A DNA stretch of 64,000 bases from an uncultured Coriobacteriaceae bacterium (GTDB lineage: Bacteria > Actinomycetota > Coriobacteriia > Coriobacteriales > Atopobiaceae): contig CACYWP010000004.1 in assembly GCA_902778135.1 (NCBI GenBank), forward strand, positions 62,001 through 126,000, written 5' to 3'. Shown piece after piece: positions 40,808-49,688 of the stretch. Position 1 is the first letter of the stretch, and each line of letters opens with the position of its first letter. Made by a program: the position numbers and the translations under genes. The notes beneath the pieces were generated by a model. That model did no database searches. It was given only the letters and a program-made list of their open reading frames with translations, and had not been told where the DNA came from.

Positions 40808-41956
40808 CTATCGGATGATGCCGTTGCGACGGGCGGCGCCTGCCTCGTCCAGAGCGTCGAGGGCGGCCAGACGGTCACGGTAGTAGGAGGCAAGGACCTC
40901 GTTGTCCATGATGGGGTTGAACAGCTGGAGGTACTTGATGCCGGAGTGCGAGTTGATCTCCATGATGCGCGGGCCCTTGTCGGTGATGCAGGCGTCAAAG
41001 CCCAGATACTCGCAGGCACCAACCTTCAGGGAGATGCGGCGCAGCATCTCCAGCACCTCGGGCCAGCAGTCGATGACACCCTCGGCGACGGTGCCGCTGG
41101 CGGGGTGGGCGGGGCTGTCCACGATGCGGTTGGCATAGGCCAGCTTGCCGTCGCCAAAGCGACCAGTGGCCGGGTCGATGCGCACGTTGTAGGAGCAGAT
41201 GTCGGCCGTGGTGGGTGGCGTGTAGTTGGGGGCGCTGCCGTCGCTCGTTCCTTCCATGCCAAAGCGCAGATAGGCGGTCATGGTATGAGGGTCGGCGCCG
41301 GTCGGGTTGAGCACCAGCATGCGAATGGTGTGGATGAGCGGGTTGATGGCCGCCATCTGGGCGCTGGGATAGATGAACTCGGTGAAGACGTAGTTGGGGT
41401 TGGCGGCCACGAAGGCCTCGACGTCGGCAGCGCTGCCCTCCTTGCCGTCGATGAGGTAGGTGCCGTCACGATAGGCAAGCTTGTGGAAGCCCGACGCCTC
41501 GGTGCCGTTGCAGGGCTTGCAGGCGAACTCGCCCTTCTCGCGCAGCGTGGCGAGCAGGCCGTCGATGCCCTCTGCGTAGTTGGCGCCGCGCAGGGGCAGA
41601 AGCCCACGCACGTCGGTGTAGTAATAGTATTCGGGCAGGTAGCAGGCCATGTCGGTGTCTTCGAGCAGCATGTTCAGGGTCAGCTTGTCGTTGATCCAGA
41701 TGCGCTGCCAGCCATTGAGCGGCCACAGGCGGCAGTAGTCATAGTCGCTGAGATAGCGGTCGATGTTGCCCTCGTCCAGGCCGTAGGCACAGGCGGACTC
41801 GGCGTAGAAGCCGCGCTCGTGCGCCCAGGCGAGGTAATCCGGGTCGAACAGCCCGCTGGTGCGCTCGCGCTCGCACACGTCAAAGAACTCCTGGGCACAA
41901 CGCCTGGTGAAGCCCTGCGCGAGCATCTCGTCGAGGGTATGGGCGACAGCTGTCAT
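40808..41956 (-). CDS. ATP-grasp enzyme (sugar-transfer-associated/YheC-like)
   Basis: The ATG at 41956 lies 9 nt after AAGGAG (382 residues). WINDKLTLNMLL, FACKPCNGTEASGFHKLAY, VFTEFIYPSAQMAAINP and the metal/ATP motif ACITDKGPRIMEINSHSGI mark the ATP-grasp fold, closest to the sugar-transfer-associated or YheC/D groups. ATP-grasp ligases activate a carboxylate and join it to an amine, thiol or hydroxyl. It lies 8 nt upstream of the DPM-like GT2. Two further ATP-grasp genes follow at 47346 and 48683. Substrate unknown. Confidence 0.8.
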   Translation of the reverse strand: MTAVAHTLDEMLAQGFTRRCAQEFFDVCERERTSGLFDPDYLAWAHERGFYAESACAYGLDEGNIDRYLSDYDYCRLWPLNGWQRIWINDKLTLNMLLEDTDMACYLPEYYYYTDVRGLLPLRGANYAEGIDGLLATLREKGEFACKPCNGTEASGFHKLAYRDGTYLIDGKEGSAADVEAFVAANPNYVFTEFIYPSAQMAAINPLIHTIRMLVLNPTGADPHTMTAYLRFGMEGTSDGSAPNYTPPTTADICSYNVRIDPATGRFGDGKLAYANRIVDSPAHPASGTVAEGVIDCWPEVLEMLRRISLKVGACEYLGFDACITDKGPRIMEINSHSGIKYLQLFNPIMDNEVLASYYRDRLAALDALDEAGAARRNGIIR

Positions 41957-42217
41957 GGATTGACACTCCTTTGGTACGCACATGGTTGTTGCAGACACGC
42001 TCCTATACTACAACTACCAATGCCAACCTGCGCAAACACACAGGATGGACCAATAGGCAGAGGTCCGCCACCGCAGCGAGCCACCCGCTGCTCCCGAGGC
42101 GTCCGCTTTATCAGGCTGTTGTTCTTTGTAAGTATTTCGCCTGATAGAGGGTGAAAGAGGGTAACGTTAATCTCTACGGAAATCGATGCGATGCCTATCA
42201 CGAAGGGACCGCTAGAC
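41957..42217. other. Divergent promoter region between ATP-grasp and YkuD genes
   Basis: About 260 bp separate two outward-facing genes. The right half is AT-richer (about 42105-42185) and should hold the promoter of the YkuD gene. I see no consensus -35/-10 pair, operator or RNA. Confidence 0.4.
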
Positions 42218-44881
42218 ATGGCCCAGAAACGAGACTCAAACGCGCTGTTGGCTTGTGTGCTGGCCCTGACCTTGGGATGCGCCACCGTTCCCGCGCCCGC
42301 GTGGGCGGCAGGTGACGGAGCCCAGGAGGCCGAGACGACGGAAGTCTCCTCCCCGGTCGAGGAAGTCGCGACGGGTGAGGACGACCAGCAGCAGACCGAG
42401 AATGACATGACCGAGGGTTCGACCGACGAGCTTGTCTCCGACGCCGCAGGACAGGCGAGCGACGAGCAGGCCTCGTCGGACGACCCCGAGGCCCTGGCGG
42501 CTACCGCGGAAGGTGCCGAGGCACAGGAAGGCGAAACCTCAGACGCCGCCAACTACGCCAACCAGTGGGTGAAGCGCGGCGATGACTACTACTTCTTCAA
42601 CCCCAACGGCAGCATGCGGACCGGCTGGCTGGTGACGACTCTGGACCTGGACAACAAGCAGGGTGGTCTGCAGCGCTACTGGCTGCAGGACGACGGCAAG
42701 CTGGCACGCGACACGCTCATCTCCGCGCGCGAGGCCGGGTACTGGGCCTATGCCCGCCCCGAGGGCTACGTTGTGCGCGGCAAGTGGACCAACCCCACCA
42801 GCGGCTACGTCTACCTCGCCGATGGCGACGGCAAGCTGGAGGACGTCGGCTGGCGCGTCTCCAACAGGTATGGTGACGGCCTGCAGCGCTATTTCATCGA
42901 CCACGACGCTCACGCCTGCGTGCCGGGCTATGCCGCCGATGGCTGGGACCACTACACGCTGCCTGCGGGCTACGTCCTGCGCGGTCGCTACACCCAGGAA
43001 TCCAACGGCTTTGTCTATCTGGCCAACAACGACGGCAAGCTGGAGAAGCCCGGCTGGCTCGTCTCCGACAAGTATGGCCAGAAGCTGCAGCGCTACTACA
43101 TCGATGCGAAGACCCACGCCTGCGTGCCGGGCTACTCCACCGACGGCTATCCGCACTTTACGTTGCCCGAGGGCTACGTGCTGCGCGGGGTCCGCACCGC
43201 AAACGGAGTCTATCGCTTCGCCAACAACGACGGCAGGATGGCCGTCGGCTGGGTCGTCACGAACTCCTTCGGCCAGGGCCTGCAGCGCTATTGGCAGCAG
43301 GACGGCCAGGTGGTCGCCGACCAGCTGGTGCAGACCAACAGCACCTCGTGGGCATACGCTCGTCCCGAGGGTTACGTCGCGCGCGGTCGCTATGTCGCCG
43401 GGAACGGCATGGTCTACCTTGCCGACAACAACGGCAAGCTGGAGAACACCGGCTGGCTGGTCTCCAAGGCCTACGACAGCGGCCTGCAGCGCTTCTTCAT
43501 CAACCCCCAGACGCATGCCGCGCAGGTGGGCTTCTTCAACGCCCCCCAGCCGGGCAACCCCACCGTCGCCGGCTCGTACTATGGCGTGGAGGGCAAGGGC
43601 TACGTCCTGCGCGGCAAGAAGGCCACGGACAAGGGCATCCTCATCGCCGACAACAACGGCCTGCTGGCCGAGACCGGGCACTCCGTCGGCTGGATGATCA
43701 CCAAGGACTACGACGGCACCATGCAGCGCTACCTGATGGAGAAGGTCGACGGCCACCTGTACGCCAAGACCGGCTTCTTCACGGCGTCGAACAAGTCCTA
43801 CTACGGCCTGCCCGACAAGGGCTACGTCCTGCGCGGCAAGCAGGTCACGAGCAACGGCGTCGTCCTGGCCAACAACGACGGTGTCCTGGCCGAGTCTGGT
43901 CGCTCCGCCGGCTGGATGGTCTCCAAGGACTACGACAGCAAGCTGCAACGCTACTACCTGCAGGAGACCGACGGCCACCTGTACGCCAAGACCGGCTTCT
44001 TCAAGGTTGGCGACAAGACCTACTACGGCATGACCGACGAGGGCTACGTCCTGCGCGGCAAGATGAACACCTCCAATGGCGTGCTGATAGCCAACAACGA
44101 TGGCGTCCTGGCCGAGAACAGCCACAGCGCGGGATGGATGGTCACGTCCGAATATGACGGCGGCGCCCAGCGCTACTACATGGTGCAGGCCGGCGGCCAC
44201 CTCTATGCACGGACGGGCATGTTCACCGTCAACGGAAAGCAGTACTACGGCAGCCCCGACACCGGCTACGTCGTGCGCAATGGCAACATCACCGACAACG
44301 GGGTCACCTACCTGGCCAACAACGACGGCGTCCTGGCCGTGACGGGCTACAAGAAGACGCGCGACCCCTACGTGGCCAAGGTCACCTGGACGAACGACGC
44401 CGGCTACAAGGGCAGCATGGTCTCGAAGGCCATCGCCGCCAAGGCGAGCTACCTCGCCAAGGGCTGGCAGGGGACCAACTACTGCATCGTTGCCGACAAG
44501 GAGCTGTGCCGCGTGACGGTGCTGCAGAAGTCCGGTAACACGTGGACGCCGATCAGCGCCTGGAATTCCAACATGGGCTATGGCACGCGTCCCGGTTACT
44601 ATCGCATCGAGCACAAGAGCATCTGCAACTGGGCTGACGAGTACTTCGGCAAGGGTTACAACGACTGGTCGTCCTGCTTCATCGCGTACTACAACTCCTC
44701 CAACGTGGGCGGGCACCTGCGCTACGTCCCGGGCAAGGGGTACGAGGACTGCCAGTCCATCCACTCCACTGGCTACGAGCACACGGGCTACGACAATGCC
44801 GGATGCATCGGCGTGCTCTATGACCATGCAAAATGGGTGTACGATACCTGTCCTGTCGGAACTTGGGTTATTGTCTTCTAG
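42218..44881 (+). CDS. Secreted YkuD L,D-transpeptidase-like protein with wall-binding-like repeats (1)
   Basis: The ATG at 42218 lies 10 nt after GAAGGG; an in-frame ATG at 42191 is possible. The 887-residue product has a signal peptide (CVLALTLGCATVPAPAWAA), an acidic linker (about 35-110), about ten repeats (about 115-720; YARPEGYVVRGKW, YLADGDGKLEDVGWRVSN, KTGFF..NKSYYGLPDKGYVLRGK), and a C-terminal YkuD-like domain (about 725-887). The catalytic Cys is in DNAGCIGVLYDHAKW, preceded by conserved His residues (IHSTGYEH). The Arg that normally follows GC-x (HGCVR) is Gly here, so activity is uncertain. The next gene, 28 nt on, is its paralogue. Confidence 0.88.
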   Translation: MAQKRDSNALLACVLALTLGCATVPAPAWAAGDGAQEAETTEVSSPVEEVATGEDDQQQTENDMTEGSTDELVSDAAGQASDEQASSDDPEALAATAEGAEAQEGETSDAANYANQWVKRGDDYYFFNPNGSMRTGWLVTTLDLDNKQGGLQRYWLQDDGKLARDTLISAREAGYWAYARPEGYVVRGKWTNPTSGYVYLADGDGKLEDVGWRVSNRYGDGLQRYFIDHDAHACVPGYAADGWDHYTLPAGYVLRGRYTQESNGFVYLANNDGKLEKPGWLVSDKYGQKLQRYYIDAKTHACVPGYSTDGYPHFTLPEGYVLRGVRTANGVYRFANNDGRMAVGWVVTNSFGQGLQRYWQQDGQVVADQLVQTNSTSWAYARPEGYVARGRYVAGNGMVYLADNNGKLENTGWLVSKAYDSGLQRFFINPQTHAAQVGFFNAPQPGNPTVAGSYYGVEGKGYVLRGKKATDKGILIADNNGLLAETGHSVGWMITKDYDGTMQRYLMEKVDGHLYAKTGFFTASNKSYYGLPDKGYVLRGKQVTSNGVVLANNDGVLAESGRSAGWMVSKDYDSKLQRYYLQETDGHLYAKTGFFKVGDKTYYGMTDEGYVLRGKMNTSNGVLIANNDGVLAENSHSAGWMVTSEYDGGAQRYYMVQAGGHLYARTGMFTVNGKQYYGSPDTGYVVRNGNITDNGVTYLANNDGVLAVTGYKKTRDPYVAKVTWTNDAGYKGSMVSKAIAAKASYLAKGWQGTNYCIVADKELCRVTVLQKSGNTWTPISAWNSNMGYGTRPGYYRIEHKSICNWADEYFGKGYNDWSSCFIAYYNSSNVGGHLRYVPGKGYEDCQSIHSTGYEHTGYDNAGCIGVLYDHAKWVYDTCPVGTWVIVF

Positions 44882-44909
44882 GGCTTTACGAATGGCTATG
44901 GGAGCTGAT

Positions 44910-47264
44910 ATGCGAAATGACATGCACGTGGTGCGCCTGGGCGTCCTCTCTGCGGCGCTGACGCTGGGCATTGCCTGGGGCACACCCACCATCGCGCGGG
45001 CCGACGAGAGCGTCGACACGCCGGAAGTGGTGGAGGTAACGACCGAGACGACTGACGACGAGCTGCCGGCCGTCGTCGACGAGACGGACACCACCGTCGT
45101 CGACGAGGTGGCCCCTGCAGACGAGGCGACCGACGACCAGGTTGCGGACGAGGCCGCAGCCTCCGAGGACGAGGCGCTCGACGATGCCGGCGAGGGTCTG
45201 GGACCCGACGACGAGGCACTGACGGAGTCCTCCGATGACGCGGATGCCGTCGTGGACGACGCGGAGGACCCCGAGGCAACCGACGCGGCCGAGGTGGCCG
45301 AGCCGGCAGAGGCGACGGCTGACGAGGCCGCTGTCACGACCGACGAGCAGCCTGCCGCCGCGCAGCAGGACGCGCCTGCGGCCCTGGGTGTCCCGACCTA
45401 CGGTACCGAGTGGGTCTATGACAGCGGGTACTATTACTTCTACAAGAACGGCGTGCTGCAGACCCTGTGGGCGGTCACCGACCTGGCACCGATGGGCGGC
45501 AACACCGGCTTGCAGCGCTACTGGCTGGGCACCAACGGCCGGCTGGCCCTTTCCCAGCTGGTGCTGGTTGGCAACAACGCATGGTCCTATGCCCGTCCCG
45601 AAGGCTACGTCGTTCGTGGCAGCTATGCTGTCGGCGACGGCCGCATCTTCCTTGCCGACCAGAACGGCATCCTGGCTCACACCGGTTGGGTCGTCTCCGG
45701 CAACTATGGCCAGGGACTGCAGCGCTACTGGATCGACCCCACCACCCATGCAGCCCTCTACACCGGCCACTATGACGAGTCTCTCGCCTATACGCACTAC
45801 ACCCGTCCCGAGGGCTACGTCGCCCGTGGCAAGTACGTCGATCCCAACTCTGGCTATGTCTATCTCGCCAACGGCGATGGCAAGCTGGAGAACGCGGGCT
45901 GGGTCGTCACCAAGAACTACGACAAGAACATGCAGCGCTACTGGATCGACCCGACCGAGCGTGCTGCCATCCCGGGCCTGTCGACCGCGGGGTACGCGCA
46001 CTACACCACTCCTGAGGGCTACGTCCTGCGCGGTGCGACCACCGTCGGCGGCAAGATCTACTTTGCCGACAACAACGGCCTCATCACGTCCGGCAAGTCC
46101 GGCTGGGTCGTCACCAACATCTACGACGGCAAGCTGCAGCGCTACTTCATGAACGTTGACGGCAACGGCATCTCCTATGCCACGACAGGCTTCTTCAAGG
46201 CGACGCTGGGCAGCTATGGCAACGTCTGGTTCTATGGCAACCCCGCCACCGGCTACGTCATCCGCGGCAAGTACGCGTCTGCCCCTGGCATGCTGCTGGC
46301 CAACAACGACGGTGTCCTGGTCGAGAACACCAAGGGCGCCGGCTGGATGGTCAGCAAGGACTATGACGGCAAGCTGCAGCGCTACTACATGATCGGCAAC
46401 GGTGGCCACCTGTACGCCAAGACCGGCGTCTTCGTCGTGGGTGCCAACCACTACTACAGCCTGCCCAAGGAAGGCTATGTCGTGCGCGGCAAGTATCGCA
46501 TGGGCAACGGCATGCTGCTGGCCGACAACGACGGCAAGCTCGCATGGGTCAACACCCAGGGCTTCATCGTCACCAAGGCCTATGACGGCGTCCTGCAGCG
46601 CTACTTCATCGACGACTCCCCCGGCTATGGCCTGCGTGGTGCCCACCTCGGCCAGTTCACCGTCAGCGGCAAGAACTACTATGGCCGCCAGGACACCGGC
46701 TACGTCGTGCGTGGCTACTACGTGACCAACGACAACAAGCTCATCAGCGCCAATGGCGAAGGCGTCATGGTCAAGAACATCGAGAAGACCGCCATCTACC
46801 GTGCCTGGAAGATCGTGGAGACCTACAGCAGCGGTTCGAAGTACCTGCTGGCCACCGACGTCGAGGGCTGCCACACCTACGTCTTCGAGCGCATCGGCGG
46901 CAAGTGGACGCCCAAGTTCGACTGGCTGTGCGGCACCGGCCGTCCCGAGATGAACGGCGGCCAGGGCACCCTGCGCGGCGTCTACACCATCGGTGGCGGC
47001 GGCGCCTGCTACAACTGGCAGGAGCGCGAGGATCCCGGCTTCGTCGCTGGTGGAGCTCGCACCTACTACTACGCACACGACGACATCTACTACTTCTCCG
47101 GCTTCGTTCTGGACTGCGGCTACCACTCGACGATTCCCAGCTGGGGTCCCGCCGAGCAGCAGGTTGGCGTGCGCGTCTCCGCAGGCTGCATCCGTCTGAT
47201 GATCGAGAACGCCAAGTGGATCTACGAGCAGTGCCCGTATGGGACGAGGGTCATCGTCTTCTAG
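44910..47264 (+). CDS. Secreted YkuD L,D-transpeptidase-like protein with wall-binding-like repeats (2)
   Basis: L,D-transpeptidases make 3-3 peptidoglycan links or attach proteins. The ATG at 44910 follows GGGAG. The 784-residue product has a signal peptide (LTLGIAWGTPTIARA), a 120-residue acidic linker (about 30-150), about eight repeats (about 160-620; SYARPEGYVVRGSY, YLANGDGKLENAGWVVTKNY, QRYFIDDSPGYGLRGAHLGQF) and a C-terminal YkuD domain with GTLRGVYTIGG, a conserved His (GYHSTIPSWG) and VRVSAGCIRLMIENAKWIYE. Here the Arg after the catalytic Cys is present. The domain order matches the upstream paralogue, pointing to tandem duplication. Confidence 0.9.
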   Translation: MRNDMHVVRLGVLSAALTLGIAWGTPTIARADESVDTPEVVEVTTETTDDELPAVVDETDTTVVDEVAPADEATDDQVADEAAASEDEALDDAGEGLGPDDEALTESSDDADAVVDDAEDPEATDAAEVAEPAEATADEAAVTTDEQPAAAQQDAPAALGVPTYGTEWVYDSGYYYFYKNGVLQTLWAVTDLAPMGGNTGLQRYWLGTNGRLALSQLVLVGNNAWSYARPEGYVVRGSYAVGDGRIFLADQNGILAHTGWVVSGNYGQGLQRYWIDPTTHAALYTGHYDESLAYTHYTRPEGYVARGKYVDPNSGYVYLANGDGKLENAGWVVTKNYDKNMQRYWIDPTERAAIPGLSTAGYAHYTTPEGYVLRGATTVGGKIYFADNNGLITSGKSGWVVTNIYDGKLQRYFMNVDGNGISYATTGFFKATLGSYGNVWFYGNPATGYVIRGKYASAPGMLLANNDGVLVENTKGAGWMVSKDYDGKLQRYYMIGNGGHLYAKTGVFVVGANHYYSLPKEGYVVRGKYRMGNGMLLADNDGKLAWVNTQGFIVTKAYDGVLQRYFIDDSPGYGLRGAHLGQFTVSGKNYYGRQDTGYVVRGYYVTNDNKLISANGEGVMVKNIEKTAIYRAWKIVETYSSGSKYLLATDVEGCHTYVFERIGGKWTPKFDWLCGTGRPEMNGGQGTLRGVYTIGGGGACYNWQEREDPGFVAGGARTYYYAHDDIYYFSGFVLDCGYHSTIPSWGPAEQQVGVRVSAGCIRLMIENAKWIYEQCPYGTRVIVF

Positions 47265-47285
47265 CGGCATAGGGTAAAGCAGCGG

Positions 47286-47325
47286 GTGGGGCGCCAGTGG
47301 CACAAGCCGCGGGCGCCCCACTTTG
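47286..47325 (+). terminator. Terminator after the YkuD pair
   Basis: GTGGGGCGCC (47286-47295) and GGCGCCCCAC (47312-47321) form a perfect 10-bp stem followed by TTTG. Confidence 0.8.
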
Positions 47326-47345
47326 GGACTGGAGCGCACGGGAGC

Positions 47346-48635
47346 ATGAAGACCCATTACGACCACATTGCAGAGGACGGGCACACCCTGGTGGTGCTGG
47401 GCTCGATGGAGGAGTTCGTCGAGCTGGTGCGTCGTGCCCGGGGACGCGGGTATCGCACGATTGTCTGTGACGGGTATGCGGACGGACCCGCCCGTGCCGA
47501 GGCGGACGCATCCCATGTCATCGACATCCGCGATACCGATGCCGTCGCGCAGATGTGCCGCGACGAGGGTGCCGACGGCATCATCACCTCGTTCTCGGAC
47601 CTGCTGGCCCAGTGCTATGCGGACATCGCCCAGGCGGCTGGCCTGCCGGCCTACCTGCGGCCGGACCAGCTGGTCCATCTGCGCGACAAGGCCCGGATGA
47701 AGCAGATGTTCGACCAGCTGGGCATCGCCTACCCACGCACGGCGCGCGTGCGGCGCGAAAGCCTCGTGGACGACCTGCGCGACCTGCGGTTCCCCTGCGT
47801 CAGCAAGCCGTCTGACTCGTGGGGGTCGCGCGGGGTGCATGTCCTCTATGACGCCAGCGAGGTGGCCAGCGTCTTCGACGAGGTGTCCCAGTACGCCGAC
47901 GAGGATTACATCCTGGTGGAGGAGTACAACGACGGCTACGAGTTCAACGTCACCAGCTGGGTCGTGGACGGCGTGCCGGTGGTGCTGGCAATCGCCGACC
48001 GCGAGAAGACCCAGGGCCGTCGTGGCGACATCCCCCACTCGATGCGTAACGTCTACCCCAGCTTCTACACGGCACGGCTGCAGGACCAGTGCCAGGACAT
48101 TCTCGCACGAGTCGCGCGGTTCCTCGGCTACGAGAACGGACCCCTCTGCATGCAGATGTTCTGGTCGCCCGAGCGCGGCATCGAGGTGTGCGAGTGCGCA
48201 GGGCGCATCTTCGGCTACGAGCACGACCTGCTGGAATATGCCTCGGCAGGTGCCGTCAGCATCGAGGAACTGCTGCTGGACCGCGTCTACGACCCTGACA
48301 ACATCGCCCGCCGCCTTGTGGGACACAGTCCCCAGCTGCCGCGCTGCGCGGCGGTGCTCTATTGGCAGGGCTACGATGGCCAGCTGGCGCAGGTGTCGGG
48401 CTTCCCGCAGATGGGGGAGCCGTGCGTCGTGCGCTCGAAGGCATTCTACGCGCCGGGTGACATGGTACACCATGGCGACCAGCCCTACTTTGCCTATGCC
48501 TATCTGGACGGAGACGACCGCGTCCAGATAGACGAGCTGACCGACCACTACTTTGCCACCGCGCACGCAGAAGCTGTGGATGGGTCCGAGCTGCTCTATC
48601 CCAACGTGCGCATGCGTTACAAAGAAGAGGATTAG
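47346..48635 (+). CDS. ATP-grasp ligase (carboxylate-amine type) (2)
   Basis: 429 residues. The N-terminal pre-ATP domain (about 15-100; HTLVVLGSMEEFVELVRRARGRGY, DEGADGIITSFSDL) and the ATP-grasp core (RDKARMKQMFDQLGIAYPRT, FPCVSKPSDSWGSRGVHVLYD, ILVEEYNDGYEFNVTSWVVDG, MQMFWSPERGIEVCECAGRI) resemble CarB/PurK-type and amino-acid ligases. The usual E-x-N metal motif reads EVCECAGR, a variation. It starts a plus-strand run of four genes: ATP-grasp, ATP-grasp, PrpD-like and opine-dehydrogenase-like. These are closely spaced and probably one operon. Confidence 0.85.
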   Translation: MKTHYDHIAEDGHTLVVLGSMEEFVELVRRARGRGYRTIVCDGYADGPARAEADASHVIDIRDTDAVAQMCRDEGADGIITSFSDLLAQCYADIAQAAGLPAYLRPDQLVHLRDKARMKQMFDQLGIAYPRTARVRRESLVDDLRDLRFPCVSKPSDSWGSRGVHVLYDASEVASVFDEVSQYADEDYILVEEYNDGYEFNVTSWVVDGVPVVLAIADREKTQGRRGDIPHSMRNVYPSFYTARLQDQCQDILARVARFLGYENGPLCMQMFWSPERGIEVCECAGRIFGYEHDLLEYASAGAVSIEELLLDRVYDPDNIARRLVGHSPQLPRCAAVLYWQGYDGQLAQVSGFPQMGEPCVVRSKAFYAPGDMVHHGDQPYFAYAYLDGDDRVQIDELTDHYFATAHAEAVDGSELLYPNVRMRYKEED

Positions 48636-48682
48636 GAGCGACCCGATCGCACGGTGCGACCGGACGACTGGAGGAGAACCTC

Positions 48683-49666
48683 ATGAGCAAGACCATCGTA
48701 GTGACGTCGCTGGGCTCGGTGGCTGGCGACATCGTCATCAAGAAGCTGCACGCTGCCGGACATCGTGTCGTCGGTTGCGACATCTACCCTGCTGCCTGGG
48801 TCGCCGACTCGCTGTTCGTCGATGCGTTCTACCAGGTACCCTACGCTTCCGACACCGAGAACTACCTGACGACGCTTACCGACATCTGCCAGCGCGAGAA
48901 GGCGGACTTCATCTTCCCGCTGACCGACGTGGACGTCGACCTGTTCAGCGCGCGTCGTGACTGGGTGGCCGAGCAGGGCGTGACGGTCTGCTTCTCCCCC
49001 AAGGAGACGCTGGACATCGCACGCAACAAGAAGACCTTGGCGGAGTTCATCGCCCGAGAGGTACCCGAGGTGACCTCGATTCCGACGCTGATGGTGCGCG
49101 ACGTGGAGGAGCTGCCGTGGGACTTCCCCGTGGTCTGCAAGCCCCACAACGGCCGTAGCAGCCAGGGCCTGCGCTACATTCATTCCCAGGAGGAGTGGGA
49201 GCAGTTCCGTGCCGTCGCCGACCTGGACGTCTATATCGTCGAGCCCTACGTCAAGGGCCCCATCGTCATGGTCGAGATCGTGCGCCAGCCCGAGACGGGC
49301 ACCATCGTCGCCATGACGCGCGAGGAGCTGCTGGACACGCCGCACAGCTGCGGCCTGACCGTGCGCACCTACCGCGAACCGGAACTGGAGGAGGCCTGCA
49401 AGGTGCTGGCCGAGCGTCTGGGCATCTGGGGCAACGTCAACTTCGAGTTCCTGCGCGACGAAGCGGGCGTGCACCACTTCGTCGAGTGCAACCCGCGCTT
49501 CTCCGCCGGCACCGAGTTCATGTGCCTGTCTGGCTACGACCTGGTGAACAACCACCTGCGCTGCTTTATGGGCGAGGAGATCGAGCCCGTCGAGGACTAC
49601 CACTGGCTGACCATCGCCCGCAAGTACAAGGAGTACGTCACGGGCGAGGAAGAGCCCACCTGCTAG
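48683..49666 (+). CDS. ATP-grasp ligase (CarB/PylC-like) (3)
   Basis: 327 residues from an ATG preceded by GGAGGAG. It opens with a Rossmann-like pre-ATP fold (MSKTIVVTSLGSVAGDIVIKKL), then RNKKTLAEFIAREVPEVTSIPT, FPVVCKPHNGRSSQGLRYI, YIVEPYVKGPIVMVEIV and the metal motif FVECNPRFSAGTEF, a clear CarB-like E-x-N-P-R. Such enzymes join a carboxylate to an amine. It is the second of two adjacent ATP-grasp genes and is followed 22 nt later by the PrpD-family gene. Substrate unknown. Confidence 0.87.
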   Translation: MSKTIVVTSLGSVAGDIVIKKLHAAGHRVVGCDIYPAAWVADSLFVDAFYQVPYASDTENYLTTLTDICQREKADFIFPLTDVDVDLFSARRDWVAEQGVTVCFSPKETLDIARNKKTLAEFIAREVPEVTSIPTLMVRDVEELPWDFPVVCKPHNGRSSQGLRYIHSQEEWEQFRAVADLDVYIVEPYVKGPIVMVEIVRQPETGTIVAMTREELLDTPHSCGLTVRTYREPELEEACKVLAERLGIWGNVNFEFLRDEAGVHHFVECNPRFSAGTEFMCLSGYDLVNNHLRCFMGEEIEPVEDYHWLTIARKYKEYVTGEEEPTC

Positions 49667-49688
49667 CGCGACCACGAGGAGCCAAGAC

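Noticed and set aside
44886..48566. A 1226-codon open frame on the minus strand opposite the second YkuD gene and ATP-grasp gene
   Set aside because: Shadow of GC-rich repeat coding sequence; the plus-strand products have signal peptide, repeats and conserved domains.
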